Below the pieces are notes generated by a model, which saw only the letters and a list, made by a program, of their open reading frames with translations, searched no databases and was not told the origin of the DNA. This document shows positions 1-7,952 of a stretch of DNA of 11,267 bases, piece by piece. Numbering within the stretch: the stretch's first letter is position 1; each line of letters begins with the position of its first letter. The stretch comes from Ferdinandcohnia sp036965165 (lineage in GTDB: Bacteria > Bacillota > Bacilli > Bacillales > Bacillaceae_L), in assembly GCF_036965165.1 (NCBI RefSeq), contig NZ_JBALOX010000103.1:1-11267 (forward strand), read 5' to 3'. The translations under genes were made by a program, and so were the position numbers.

Positions 1-148
1 AACTATGAAAAAATGTTAGAAATTTATCGAATATTGTCAATTATTTTTAAGGTATTTCACTAGTCGAAATAACTAGGAAGGATAATTAGAAAAGCTGTCG
101 AATTTATTTCAGTATGAAATTAATTTAAGATTAAGTAGGTGTTCATTG

Positions 149-1933
149 ATGAAATTTCAAAAGCCAGATGTAGAACAGTTTTTTAGAACCTTTGGTATTC
201 AAAACTTTTCTATTAGTCCAGATGAAAGTCAGCTAGTATTTAGTACGAATTTAAGTGGAAAATATAATCTTTGGGCAATGGACTTACCATCCCAATTCCC
301 TTATCCCCTAACATTTATTGATCAAAGTTGTCAGGAGTTAATTTATGATAAGAATGGTCAATTTTTGATTGCAGGTTTTGATAAAGATGGTGATGAAAAT
401 ACGCAATTATATGCAATACAGCCACAGGGTGGGGAGTTAAGACCAGTAAGAATTCAAGAAGGACATCGTCACATGATTGCAATTTTTTCAAAGGACGGAA
501 AAAAATTGTATTATACTTCAACGAAGGACAATGCAATGTGTTTGAATTCATACTGTTTTGACTTAGTGACAGAAGAAGAGGCAATTATTAACGAAGGAAA
601 AGATGCAGCAACCTATTTAGTTGCACTCAGTCCAAATGAAGGTAGTCAAATCTATCTAAAGCATTTTGCAAACACATATTCATTAGCCTTTTTACATAAA
701 GACGGTAAGGAAAATCGCTTAACTCCTGAAACCGATCAACAACATACTGTTTCGGATGTGTTATTTACATCTGAAACTACGATTTACTTAGTAACAGATT
801 ATGATGATGAATTTTCCTATCTTGCAAAATATGATGTGAATACGAATCAATTTTCAAAAGTTGTTTCACTTGAAATGGAAGATTTCAAGTCAATAAAATA
901 TAATGAGAAATCTCAACTAATTTATATTGTGAGTGAAAAGGGTGTTGAGGATTTTCTATATGCATTTCATATGAAATCAGGTAAATTAGAAAAGCTTACT
1001 TCTCCAACATCCGTTATTGAAAAGTTGATCGTAACAGAAAATGATAACCTCTATGTTCTTGGACGTTCGGCTACAAGTCCATTTAACATCTACAAGCGCC
1101 TTGTTAATGAAGATATATGGGAAGCGTGTACCAATTACAGAGTTCCTGGGGTAAGTGAGGAAGAGCTGGTCCATCCCGATGTCATCACATATCCATCATT
1201 TGATGGCCAAGAAATCGAGGCGTTACTTTTCAAGGCAAAATCGGATATCTCAAATGGACATTTGATTCTATGGCCACATGGTGGACCACAGGCTTCAGAA
1301 AGAAAATCCTTTCGAGCAATGTTTCAATTTTTAGTTAATCGGGGGTATAGTATTTTTGCACCGAATTTCCGTGGTTCAACTGGTTATGGTTTGGAATTTA
1401 CGAAAATGGTAGAAGGTGACTGGGGCCATGGACCACGACTAGATAATATCGAAGGGCTTGAATGGTTAATCAAAAATGAATATGCTGACCGCGATAAAAT
1501 CCTACTTTTAGGTGGTAGCTATGGGGGATATATGGCACTTTTACTTCATGGTAAGCATTCCGAATACTTTAAAGCTGTAATTGATATCTTTGGACCAAGC
1601 GATCTATTTTCTTTTATTGATTCAGTTCCCGAGCATTGGAAGCCTGTCATGAATCAATGGGTTGGTGATCCTGTGAAGGACAGAGAGAAGTTAATAGAGT
1701 TTTCACCAATTACCCATTTAGATGGCATGGTGAAGCCGATGTTAGTTATCCAAGGTGCTAATGATCCCCGTGTTGTAAAAGCAGAATCTGATAAAATCGT
1801 ACAGGCATTACAGGATAAAGGCAGGGAAGTCGAATATCTCGTGCTTGCGGATGAGGGACATGGATTTTCGAAGAAGGAAAATGAAATCAAGGTAAACCGA
1901 AAAATATTGGAATTTTTTGATCAATTTATCTAG
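149..1933 (+). CDS. S9 family peptidase (prolyl oligopeptidase / acylaminoacyl-peptidase type)
   Basis: A serine peptidase of the prolyl oligopeptidase family, predicted to cleave short peptides or N-acylated residues in the cytoplasm; no signal peptide or membrane segment is seen. The 594-residue protein has an N-terminal beta-propeller (about 1-335; repeats such as SISPDESQLVFST and FSKDGKKLYYTST) and a C-terminal alpha/beta hydrolase (about 345-594). The oxyanion-region motif HGGP is at 377-380, and the nucleophile Ser457 lies in GGSYGGYM. Asp539 (GANDPRV) and His571 (DEGHGF) complete the triad, so the enzyme looks intact. I chose ATG 149 over the adjacent in-frame TTG 146 because the AAGTAGGTG at 133-141 then sits 7 bases upstream. 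It appears monocistronic and converges on plsY. The substrate cannot be told from sequence; the family assignment is firm. Confidence 0.95.
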   Translation: MKFQKPDVEQFFRTFGIQNFSISPDESQLVFSTNLSGKYNLWAMDLPSQFPYPLTFIDQSCQELIYDKNGQFLIAGFDKDGDENTQLYAIQPQGGELRPVRIQEGHRHMIAIFSKDGKKLYYTSTKDNAMCLNSYCFDLVTEEEAIINEGKDAATYLVALSPNEGSQIYLKHFANTYSLAFLHKDGKENRLTPETDQQHTVSDVLFTSETTIYLVTDYDDEFSYLAKYDVNTNQFSKVVSLEMEDFKSIKYNEKSQLIYIVSEKGVEDFLYAFHMKSGKLEKLTSPTSVIEKLIVTENDNLYVLGRSATSPFNIYKRLVNEDIWEACTNYRVPGVSEEELVHPDVITYPSFDGQEIEALLFKAKSDISNGHLILWPHGGPQASERKSFRAMFQFLVNRGYSIFAPNFRGSTGYGLEFTKMVEGDWGHGPRLDNIEGLEWLIKNEYADRDKILLLGGSYGGYMALLLHGKHSEYFKAVIDIFGPSDLFSFIDSVPEHWKPVMNQWVGDPVKDREKLIEFSPITHLDGMVKPMLVIQGANDPRVVKAESDKIVQALQDKGREVEYLVLADEGHGFSKKENEIKVNRKILEFFDQFI

Positions 1934-1975
1934 AAAAAAAGACGTGTGACCAATTAGGTTCACACGTCTCTTTTA
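1934..1975. terminator. Bidirectional intrinsic terminator between the S9 peptidase and plsY
   Basis: A perfect 10-bp stem, AGACGTGTGA (1940-1949) with TCACACGTCT (1960-1969), closes a 10-base loop. It is followed by CTTTT on the plus strand and preceded by seven A residues (1934-1940), which give a U-tract on the minus strand. It lies immediately after the peptidase stop codon, and its right side runs into the plsY stop, so one hairpin serves both convergent genes. Confidence 0.9.
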
Positions 1976-2578
1976 TAACCATTTAATCTTAGGTTCTGTC
2001 TTATTTTTTATCCGGGAGATGTTTGCACGGTGACGATAAAATACAAATGCTGCTAGTAATGAAACAGCTATGATTAAAGGATAATCTGTTTTATAAAATA
2101 TACTATACACAATACTGAAAGTGACGCAATAAATTGCAACTAGCATAGAAGATAGAGAAACCATCTTCGTCAATTTTAAGAAAATAAAAAAGAATATTAA
2201 AATCGTCAAAAACAGAATTGGATTATATCCCAATAGAACTCCACCTGAGGTTGCGACTGCTTTCCCACCTTTAAAACCAGCGAAAATCGGATACATATGA
2301 CCAACTACCGCAACCAAACCAACTAATAAAGGGAAATAATCAGGATACGAATTACCCAATAAAAGAAAAGGAAGTAAGGTTGCTAATGTTCCTTTTAAAA
2401 TATCAGCAATCGTTACGATTAAACCGGCTTTTTTCCCAAGTGTTCGAAAAGTGTTAGTCCCACCTAAATTTCCACTGCCATGCTCCCGTATATCAATACC
2501 GTAGCCAACCTTCCCTACAATTAACCCTGAAGGAATTGAACCAAGAAGGTAAGCAAGGAGTATAATAACTATATTCAT
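1973..2578 (-). CDS. plsY: Acyl-phosphate:glycerol-3-phosphate acyltransferase PlsY
   Basis: PlsY transfers the acyl group from acyl-phosphate (made by PlsX) to position 1 of glycerol-3-phosphate, giving lysophosphatidic acid, the first committed step of phospholipid synthesis. It is an integral membrane protein. The 201-residue sequence shows the three conserved family loops: SIPSG (14-18), GSGNLGGTN (34-42) and the glycine-rich GHMYPIFAGFKGGKAVAT (93-110). They sit between hydrophobic helices at roughly 2-21, 52-75, 80-98, 112-135, 140-160 and 166-182. I place the start at ATG 2578 because AAAGGAG (2587-2593) lies 8 bases upstream. The ATG two codons earlier (2584) would leave only 2 bases. 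The gene is divergent from yneT-parE-parC, as in B. subtilis (yneS). Loop 2 has GGTN where GATN is more usual, a mild change. Confidence 0.97.
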   Translation of the reverse strand: MNIVIILLAYLLGSIPSGLIVGKVGYGIDIREHGSGNLGGTNTFRTLGKKAGLIVTIADILKGTLATLLPFLLLGNSYPDYFPLLVGLVAVVGHMYPIFAGFKGGKAVATSGGVLLGYNPILFLTILIFFFIFLKLTKMVSLSSMLVAIYCVTFSIVYSIFYKTDYPLIIAVSLLAAFVFYRHRANISRIKNKTEPKIKWL

Positions 2579-2646
2579 ACACATAACTCCTTTAATAAAA
2601 TAATAAATATAAATGCAACCTGCACCGATTGTACCATTCTTTTGGA

Positions 2647-2655
2647 ATTATACCA
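2647..2655 (-). promoter_or_regulatory. Probable extended -10 promoter of plsY
   Basis: On the minus strand the sequence reads TGGTATAAT, a perfect -10 hexamer with the TGN extension. It lies about 60 bases upstream of the plsY ribosome binding site. No good -35 lies 16-18 bases further upstream, which fits an extended -10 promoter. A second TATAAT occurs about 27 bases further upstream, also without a clear -35. Confidence 0.55.
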
Positions 2656-2717
2656 TGCTTGTACAAGTATACTCATTATACTAAAATTTTTTCCTTGAGA
2701 TGAATTTTTTTTAAAAT

Positions 2718-2747
2718 TCGACAAAAAATGATTGAAATTCTTATAAA
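2718..2747 (+). promoter_or_regulatory. Probable SigA promoter of yneT
   Basis: TCGACA (2718-2723, 5 of 6 matches to TTGACA) is separated by 18 bases from TATAAA (2742-2747, 5 of 6 matches to TATAAT). It is the best-scoring pair in the gap and would give a leader of about 120 bases before yneT. I see no recognisable riboswitch in that leader. Confidence 0.5.
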
Positions 2748-2874
2748 AACAAACATTAGCGTTGAAAATCTAAATAAATGCAGGAATATCTATGCTATGG
2801 ACCGAAATACTATGAGAGATAAAATATCTACCACTTAGAATGTAAATCAAAATATAAATAAGGGGATGCAGGCT

Positions 2875-3288
2875 ATGACATTGGAAATTCCAACTCGTGC
2901 TGAACTGGGTAAAATCTTAAAGAGAAGTAAAAGGATTGCTGTTGTAGGATTATCAGATAAGCCTGAAAGAACTTCAAATATGATAAGTAAGGCCATGCAG
3001 GATGCTGGATACGAAATCATTCCTGTAAATCCAACTATTGATGAGGCATTAGGTGTAAAAGCCGTTAAGTCAATTAAAGATATTGAAGGGCATATTGATA
3101 TTGTCAATGTTTTTCGTCGCTCTGAGCATTTAATGGACGTTGCGAAAGAATTTGATGAAATTGATGCAGATGTGTTTTGGTCACAGCTCGGTTGTGTAAG
3201 TGAGGAAGCATACAACTTCTTAAAGGATCGTGGGTATACAGTTGTCATGGATCGCTGTATTAAGGTTGAGCATGCGCTGACAAAATAA
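2875..3288 (+). CDS. yneT: CoA-binding domain protein, YneT/YccU family
   Basis: A 137-residue single-domain protein with a Rossmann-like CoA-binding fold, probably cytosolic. The biochemical role of the family is not established. The visible signatures are the nucleotide-binding strand-loop VVGLSDKPERTS (23-34), VNPT (51-54), VNVFRRSEH (77-85), FWSQLG (101-106) and the C-terminal MDRCIKVEH (125-133) with Cys128, all conserved in YneT-like proteins. I chose ATG 2875: the AGGGG at 2861-2865 is 9 bases upstream of it, whereas the in-frame ATG at 2866 abuts that motif and could not be used with it. It lies between plsY (divergent) and parE (same strand), the B. subtilis order. A terminator follows directly, so it is probably transcribed separately from parE-parC. 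Family assignment is firm; function is not known. Confidence 0.93.
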   Translation: MTLEIPTRAELGKILKRSKRIAVVGLSDKPERTSNMISKAMQDAGYEIIPVNPTIDEALGVKAVKSIKDIEGHIDIVNVFRRSEHLMDVAKEFDEIDADVFWSQLGCVSEEAYNFLKDRGYTVVMDRCIKVEHALTK

Positions 3289-3302
3289 CAGAACACGAGA
3301 TA

Positions 3303-3339
3303 AAAATCCTTGTTTTTACACAAGGATTTTCGCCTTTTT
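3303..3339 (+). terminator. Intrinsic terminator of yneT
   Basis: An 11-bp perfect stem, AAAATCCTTGT (3303-3313) with ACAAGGATTTT (3320-3330), has a 6-base loop. Its T-rich right arm is followed by CGCC and then TTTTT (3335-3339). It sits 14 bases after the yneT stop and separates that gene from the parE-parC operon. Confidence 0.85.
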
Positions 3340-3401
3340 GCGAGAAACGGTTTGCCAAATCTGGATAAAGATATAAAATAAAAGATAGGGCGTTAAAAAA
3401 C

Positions 3402-3415
3402 AAAACATTTGTTCT
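3402..3415. promoter_or_regulatory. Candidate LexA (SOS) operator at parE
   Basis: The minus strand reads AGAACAAATGTTTT. Against the Bacillus SOS-box consensus CGAACRNRYGTTYG it matches 12 of 14 positions; only the outermost two bases differ, and the GAAC-N4-GTT core is complete. It overlaps the -35 element of the proposed parE promoter, where a repressor would block transcription. From memory, parE-parC is a reported member of the B. subtilis LexA regulon, which supports the reading. Binding here is inferred, not shown. Confidence 0.6.
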
Positions 3416-3438
3416 GTAAAGTAAGATATACTTATATT
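3409..3438 (+). promoter_or_regulatory. Probable promoter of parE-parC
   Basis: TTGTTC (3409-3414, with the TTG of the -35 consensus) is 18 bases from TATATT (3433-3438, 5 of 6 matches). It lies downstream of the yneT terminator and upstream of the parE leader. Transcription would start near 3445, leaving a leader of about 85 bases. The -35 is weak on its own and is covered by the candidate LexA site. Confidence 0.5.
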
Positions 3439-3462
3439 AGTGAAACTACTTATATAGAGAGA

Positions 3463-3501
3463 AGCTATTTGTTAGCTATGTACTTGGGTAATCTCCCAAG
3501 T
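3463..3501 (+). promoter_or_regulatory. Two small hairpins in the parE leader
   Basis: Hairpin 1 pairs AGCTA (3463-3467) with TAGCT (3473-3477). Hairpin 2 pairs ACTTGGG (3482-3488) with CCCAAGT (3495-3501) around a TAATCT loop. The second is followed by GTTTTG, a poor U-tract, and ends 12 bases before the parE ribosome binding site. It could be a weak attenuator, an mRNA-stabilising stem or a translation-affecting structure; the sequence does not decide between them. Confidence 0.4.
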
Positions 3502-3513
3502 GTTTTGTATATG

Positions 3514-3520
3514 AAAGGGG
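3514..3520 (+). promoter_or_regulatory. Ribosome binding site that fixes the parE TTG start
   Basis: AAAGGGG at 3514-3520 lies 8 bases before TTG 3529, ideal Bacillus spacing. The in-frame ATG at 3511 immediately precedes this motif, and neither that ATG nor the one at 3478 has a usable upstream Shine-Dalgarno sequence. Confidence 0.8.
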
Positions 3521-3528
3521 TATGTTTT

Positions 3529-5493
3529 TTGGTTAAGCAACAATTTGATTACAATGATGATGCAATTCAGGTATTAGAAGGCCTTGAAGCCGTTAGAAAA
3601 AGACCTGGTATGTATATAGGAAGCACCGATGGTAAAGGTCTTCACCACCTTGTCTATGAAATTGTAGATAATTCAGTGGATGAGGCTTTATCTGGTTATG
3701 GAAATCACATCATTGTTAAAATCCATAAAGACAATAGCATAAGTGTCCAGGATAAGGGACGTGGAATGCCAACCGGGATGCATAAAATGGGTAAGCCAAC
3801 ACCAGAGGTTATTTTCACAGTGCTGCACGCGGGTGGAAAATTTGGACAAGGTGGCTATAAAGCAAGTGGGGGTCTCCATGGGGTTGGAGCTTCTGTTGTA
3901 AATGCATTATCTGAGTGGCTAACTGTTACAATTAAGCGTAATGGATTTGTTTATGAGCAGCGCTTTGAAAACGGTGGAAAACCTGCTACTACACTAGAAA
4001 ACATCGGGAAAACGAATCAATCAGGTACGACCATCCATTTCAAGCCAGATACAACGATTTTTAGTACAACGACTTTTAATTTTGAAATATTAAGTGAACG
4101 CTTGAGAGAATCAGCTTTTTTATTAAAAGGGTTGAAAATTGAAATTATAGATGAGCGTAATGATTTCCGTGATGTTTATCATTATGAAAATGGCCTTGAA
4201 GCGTTTGTGGAATACTTGAACGAGGAAAAGGATGCATTACATCCTGTTGTATCATTCGAGGGTGTTCAGAACCGAATGGAAGTAGATTTCGCCTTTCAAT
4301 TTAATGATGGGTATTCAGAGAATATCTTATCCTTTGTAAATAACGTTAGAACAAAGGATGGAGGTACTCATGAAGTTGGATCAAAGACGGCATTAACTCG
4401 TGCCTTTAATGAATATGCGCGGAAAACGGGCCAATTAAAAGAAAAGGATAAAAATCTTGATGGCTCTGATATTCGTGAAGGATTAACGGCGATTGTGTCT
4501 GTTCGCATACCTGAAGAATTATTACAATTTGAGGGTCAAACAAAAGGTAAGCTTGGAACAAGTGAAGCACGTTCTGCTGTTGATTCAGTTGTGTCCGAAA
4601 ACCTTTCATATTTCCTTGAGGAAAACCCAGACGTAAGTACACTTCTAGTAAAAAAAGCAATCAAAGCTTCCCAAGCAAGAGAAGCTGCTCGAAAAGCGAG
4701 AGAAGAAGCTAGAAGCGGGAAAAAACGCAAGAAATCTGAAACGTTATTGAGTGGTAAGCTAACTCCTGCTCAATCCCGAAACCCTGAAAAAAATGAACTT
4801 TACTTAGTTGAGGGTGATTCCGCTGGAGGATCAGCCAAACAAGGGCGTGACCGTCGTTTCCAAGCGGTACTTCCACTAAGAGGTAAAGTGATAAATACGG
4901 AAAAAGCAAAGCTTGCTGATATTTTTAAAAATGAAGAAATCAATACCATTATTCATACAATCGGCGGCGGAGTAGGTGCGGACTTTACTGTTGAAGATAT
5001 CAATTATGACAAAATCGTCATAATGACGGATGCAGACACTGATGGGGCGCATATTCAAGTCTTGCTTTTAACGTTCTTTTATCGTTATATGAAGCCTTTA
5101 ATTGAAGCGGGTAAGGTTTATATTGCCCTTCCACCTCTTTATAAGGTAAGTAAAGGGGCAGGTAAGAAGGAAGTCATTGAATATGCATGGAGTGATGACG
5201 AGTTACAGGGTGCAATAAATAAAATAGGAAAAGGTTATATGATTCAGCGCTATAAAGGTTTAGGAGAAATGAATGCAGATCAACTATGGGATACAACGAT
5301 GAACCCCGAAACGAGAACGCTAATTCGAGTCAGAATTGATGATGGAGCAAGAGCCGAGCGTAGAATAACAACACTTATGGGTGATAAGGTTGAACCACGC
5401 CGTAAGTGGATTGAATCAAATGTTGCCTTTGGCCTTGACGATGATTCGAATATTTTGGACAATGAAAATTTATCGGTCGTAGAAGGGGAGTAA
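3529..5493 (+). CDS. parE: DNA topoisomerase IV subunit B (ParE)
   Basis: The ATPase subunit of topoisomerase IV, which with ParC passes one DNA duplex through another to unlink replicated chromosomes. From TTG 3529 the protein has 654 residues, about the length of B. subtilis ParE, and opens (M)VKQQFDYNDDAIQVLEGL like its relatives. The GHKL ATPase domain comes first: Glu44 and Asn48 in EIVDNSVDEA, then GRGMP, then the ATP-lid glycines in GGLHGVGAS. A transducer domain follows. The TOPRIM domain has Glu428 in EGDSAGG and the metal-binding acidic cluster Asp501, Asp503 and Asp505 in TDADTDGAH, with RYKGLGEMN near the C-terminus. Annotations that begin at an upstream start would add a spurious leader peptide. 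The AAGGGGAG Shine-Dalgarno of parC lies inside the last codons of parE, so the two are co-translated closely. Confidence 0.98.
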   Translation: MVKQQFDYNDDAIQVLEGLEAVRKRPGMYIGSTDGKGLHHLVYEIVDNSVDEALSGYGNHIIVKIHKDNSISVQDKGRGMPTGMHKMGKPTPEVIFTVLHAGGKFGQGGYKASGGLHGVGASVVNALSEWLTVTIKRNGFVYEQRFENGGKPATTLENIGKTNQSGTTIHFKPDTTIFSTTTFNFEILSERLRESAFLLKGLKIEIIDERNDFRDVYHYENGLEAFVEYLNEEKDALHPVVSFEGVQNRMEVDFAFQFNDGYSENILSFVNNVRTKDGGTHEVGSKTALTRAFNEYARKTGQLKEKDKNLDGSDIREGLTAIVSVRIPEELLQFEGQTKGKLGTSEARSAVDSVVSENLSYFLEENPDVSTLLVKKAIKASQAREAARKAREEARSGKKRKKSETLLSGKLTPAQSRNPEKNELYLVEGDSAGGSAKQGRDRRFQAVLPLRGKVINTEKAKLADIFKNEEINTIIHTIGGGVGADFTVEDINYDKIVIMTDADTDGAHIQVLLLTFFYRYMKPLIEAGKVYIALPPLYKVSKGAGKKEVIEYAWSDDELQGAINKIGKGYMIQRYKGLGEMNADQLWDTTMNPETRTLIRVRIDDGARAERRITTLMGDKVEPRRKWIESNVAFGLDDDSNILDNENLSVVEGE

Positions 5494-5500
5494 CAAATAG

Positions 5501-7945
5501 ATGGTACAAACAGAAAAATATCGTGATCTACCTCTTGAGGATGTTATTGGTGATCGTTTCGGTAGATATAGTAAATATATAATTCAAGATCGTGCATTAC
5601 CAGATGCAAGGGATGGTTTAAAGCCAGTTCAAAGACGTATTCTATATGCGATGCATGTTGAAGGAAATACTTCTGATAAAGGTTTCCGTAAATCGGCTAA
5701 AACAGTCGGAAACGTTATCGGTAACTACCATCCACATGGTGATACGTCTGTTTACGATGCAATGGTTCGTTTGAGCCAGGACTGGAAGGTTCGAAATGTC
5801 TTAGTTGAAATGCATGGAAATAACGGTAGTAATGATGGTGACCCACCAGCAGCGATGCGTTATACGGAAGCACGTCTTTCAAGTCTTGCTTCCGAGCTTT
5901 TACGTGATATCGAGAAAAGAACAGTTGAGTTTATTCCAAACTTTGATGATACAAGTAATGAACCAGTTGTATTACCGGCTAGTTTTCCTAATTTACTCGT
6001 AAATGGTTCAACTGGAATCTCAGCAGGATATGCAACTGATATTCCACCACATCATCTGGGTGAGGTTATTGACGGCGTTATTACGCGAATCGACAAACCA
6101 AATTCAACAGTTGATGAACTTATGCAGGTAATTAAGGGACCTGATTTCCCAACTGGCGGTATTATCCAAGGGATTGAAGGGATCAAGAAAGCTTATGAAA
6201 CAGGAAAAGGAAAAATCATTGTTCGTGGAAAAGCGGACATTGAGGATCTTCGTGGTGGAAAACAGCAAATTGTCGTAACTGAAATCCCATATGAAGTAAA
6301 TAAAGCCAATATGGTTAAAAAAATTGACGAGATTCGTTTAGACCGTAAAGTGGAAGGGATTAGTGAAGTCCGTGATGAAACAGATCGAACAGGCCTAAGA
6401 ATCGTCATAGAACTAAAAAAAGACGCAGATGCACATGGAGTTTTAAATTTCCTCTATAAAAATACTGATCTTCAAGTAACCTATAACTTTAACATGGTTG
6501 CAATTTTAGATAGAAGACCAGTATTGATGAGTTTACCGATGATTTTGGATGCGTATATTAACCATCAAAAAGAGGTTATTACCAATCGATCACATTATGA
6601 ATTGGAAAAAGCACGTGAACGTCAACATGTGGTTGAAGGTCTTATTAAAGCTTTATCAATCTTAGATGAAGTCATTGCAACAATTCGTGCTTCAAAAGAT
6701 AAAAAGGATGCGAAAAATAACTTAATTGATAAATTTGGATTTACAGAACCTCAGGCAGAAGCGATTGTTTCCTTGCAACTATATCGTTTAACAAACACAG
6801 ACATTACAGCACTACAGCAGGAATTTGATGAGTTAAACAAAAAGATTAGCGAATTAGTTGAAATTCTTCAAAATGAAAGTAAGCTTCTACAAGTTATTAA
6901 AACAGACCTAAAGCGTGTGAAAAAGACGTATGCCGATAATCGACGTTCAAAAATTGAAGATGAGATTGAAGAGATTAAAATTAATCTTGAGGTAATGATT
7001 CCATCCGAGGATGTAATCGTAACTGTAACCCAGGACGGCTATGTAAAACGAACAAGCCCACGTTCATATGCTGCATCCAACGGTCTTGATTTTGGCATGA
7101 AGGATACGGACCGATTGTTACGCCAATTCGAAATCAACACAACGGACACATTACTTCTTTTTACAAACAAGGGGAACTACTTATATATTCCAGTACACGA
7201 GCTTCCTGATATAAGGTGGAAGGACCTTGGTCAGCATGTTGCTAATATAATAAGTATAGACCGTGATGAGTTCATTATTGAGGCATTCCCAGTTACAAAT
7301 TTTGAACTGCCTGAATATCTTCTTTTCATCACGAAAAATGGAATGGTGAAAAAATCAGAGCTATCGTTGTATAAAGCACAACGATATTCAAAACCACTTG
7401 TTGCGATTAACCTGAAGAATGATGATGAAGTCGTAAATGTTCATATCACTAATGGAAATATGGATGTCTTCCTAGTTACACATCTAGGCTATGGACTATG
7501 GTTCGGGGAAGAAGAAGTCAATATTGTTGGTCAACGAGCAGCAGGGGTTAAAGGAATTAATCTAAAGGATGATGATTATGTAGTCGCTGGATACGTCGTG
7601 CCACCATCAACACCGGCTGAATTAACAGTTGTTACACAACGTGGTGCTGTCAAGAAAATGAAAATCTCGGAATTTGAAAAAGCAACACGTGCAAAACGTG
7701 GATTAGTCATGCTTCGTGAGTTGAAGAATCATCCACACCGCATTGCTGGAGCACATTTTGTGACAAATGTAGATGAACTTTTCCTCAAAACCAAAAATGG
7801 AAAAATGGAATCCGTTGAAACAAATTCGTTACGTCCAAATGATCGCTATAGCAATGGTTCGTTTGTAGTAGATACAGATGAAGCGGGCGAAGTTGTTGAT
7901 ACTTGGATTGTCACGCATGAAGAAATAAATGACGAATCGAAATAA
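5501..7945 (+). CDS. parC: DNA topoisomerase IV subunit A (ParC)
   Basis: The DNA-cleaving subunit of topoisomerase IV, acting as a ParC2-ParE2 complex. The 814-residue protein is similar in length to B. subtilis ParC (about 806). The winged-helix/tower breakage-reunion region runs from about 7 to 480, with catalytic Tyr121 preceded by Arg120 in AAMRYTEARL. The C-terminal beta-pinwheel (about 490-805) wraps DNA and contains QRAAGVKG (678-685), a degenerate GyrA-box as expected for ParC rather than GyrA. The quinolone-contact helix reads HPHGDTSVYDAM, so the residues equivalent to E. coli ParC Ser80 and Glu84 are Thr82 and Asp86. ATG 5501 lies 7 bases after the parE stop, with AAGGGGAG (5483-5490) 10 bases upstream. 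A terminator follows. ParC rather than GyrA is supported by the paired parE, the context and the altered GyrA-box. Confidence 0.98.
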   Translation: MVQTEKYRDLPLEDVIGDRFGRYSKYIIQDRALPDARDGLKPVQRRILYAMHVEGNTSDKGFRKSAKTVGNVIGNYHPHGDTSVYDAMVRLSQDWKVRNVLVEMHGNNGSNDGDPPAAMRYTEARLSSLASELLRDIEKRTVEFIPNFDDTSNEPVVLPASFPNLLVNGSTGISAGYATDIPPHHLGEVIDGVITRIDKPNSTVDELMQVIKGPDFPTGGIIQGIEGIKKAYETGKGKIIVRGKADIEDLRGGKQQIVVTEIPYEVNKANMVKKIDEIRLDRKVEGISEVRDETDRTGLRIVIELKKDADAHGVLNFLYKNTDLQVTYNFNMVAILDRRPVLMSLPMILDAYINHQKEVITNRSHYELEKARERQHVVEGLIKALSILDEVIATIRASKDKKDAKNNLIDKFGFTEPQAEAIVSLQLYRLTNTDITALQQEFDELNKKISELVEILQNESKLLQVIKTDLKRVKKTYADNRRSKIEDEIEEIKINLEVMIPSEDVIVTVTQDGYVKRTSPRSYAASNGLDFGMKDTDRLLRQFEINTTDTLLLFTNKGNYLYIPVHELPDIRWKDLGQHVANIISIDRDEFIIEAFPVTNFELPEYLLFITKNGMVKKSELSLYKAQRYSKPLVAINLKNDDEVVNVHITNGNMDVFLVTHLGYGLWFGEEEVNIVGQRAAGVKGINLKDDDYVVAGYVVPPSTPAELTVVTQRGAVKKMKISEFEKATRAKRGLVMLRELKNHPHRIAGAHFVTNVDELFLKTKNGKMESVETNSLRPNDRYSNGSFVVDTDEAGEVVDTWIVTHEEINDESK

Positions 7946-7952
7946 TGTTACG

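Noticed and set aside
1..148. Possible promoter for the S9 peptidase (TTGTCA at 34-39; GATAAT at 81-86; TTTCA/TGAAA inverted repeat near 107-119)
   Set aside because: No -35/-10 pair with 16-18-base spacing could be assembled from these pieces, and the inverted repeats are very short. A promoter must lie here or further left, but I cannot place it.
2847..3323. A 158-codon open frame on the minus strand across yneT
   Set aside because: It is antisense to a clear CoA-binding protein gene with conserved motifs, has no ribosome site, and includes the terminator hairpin. It is a shadow frame.
4406..4909. Several 60-85-codon minus-strand frames within parE
   Set aside because: All lie opposite highly conserved ParE coding sequence, lack ribosome sites and show no protein-like features.
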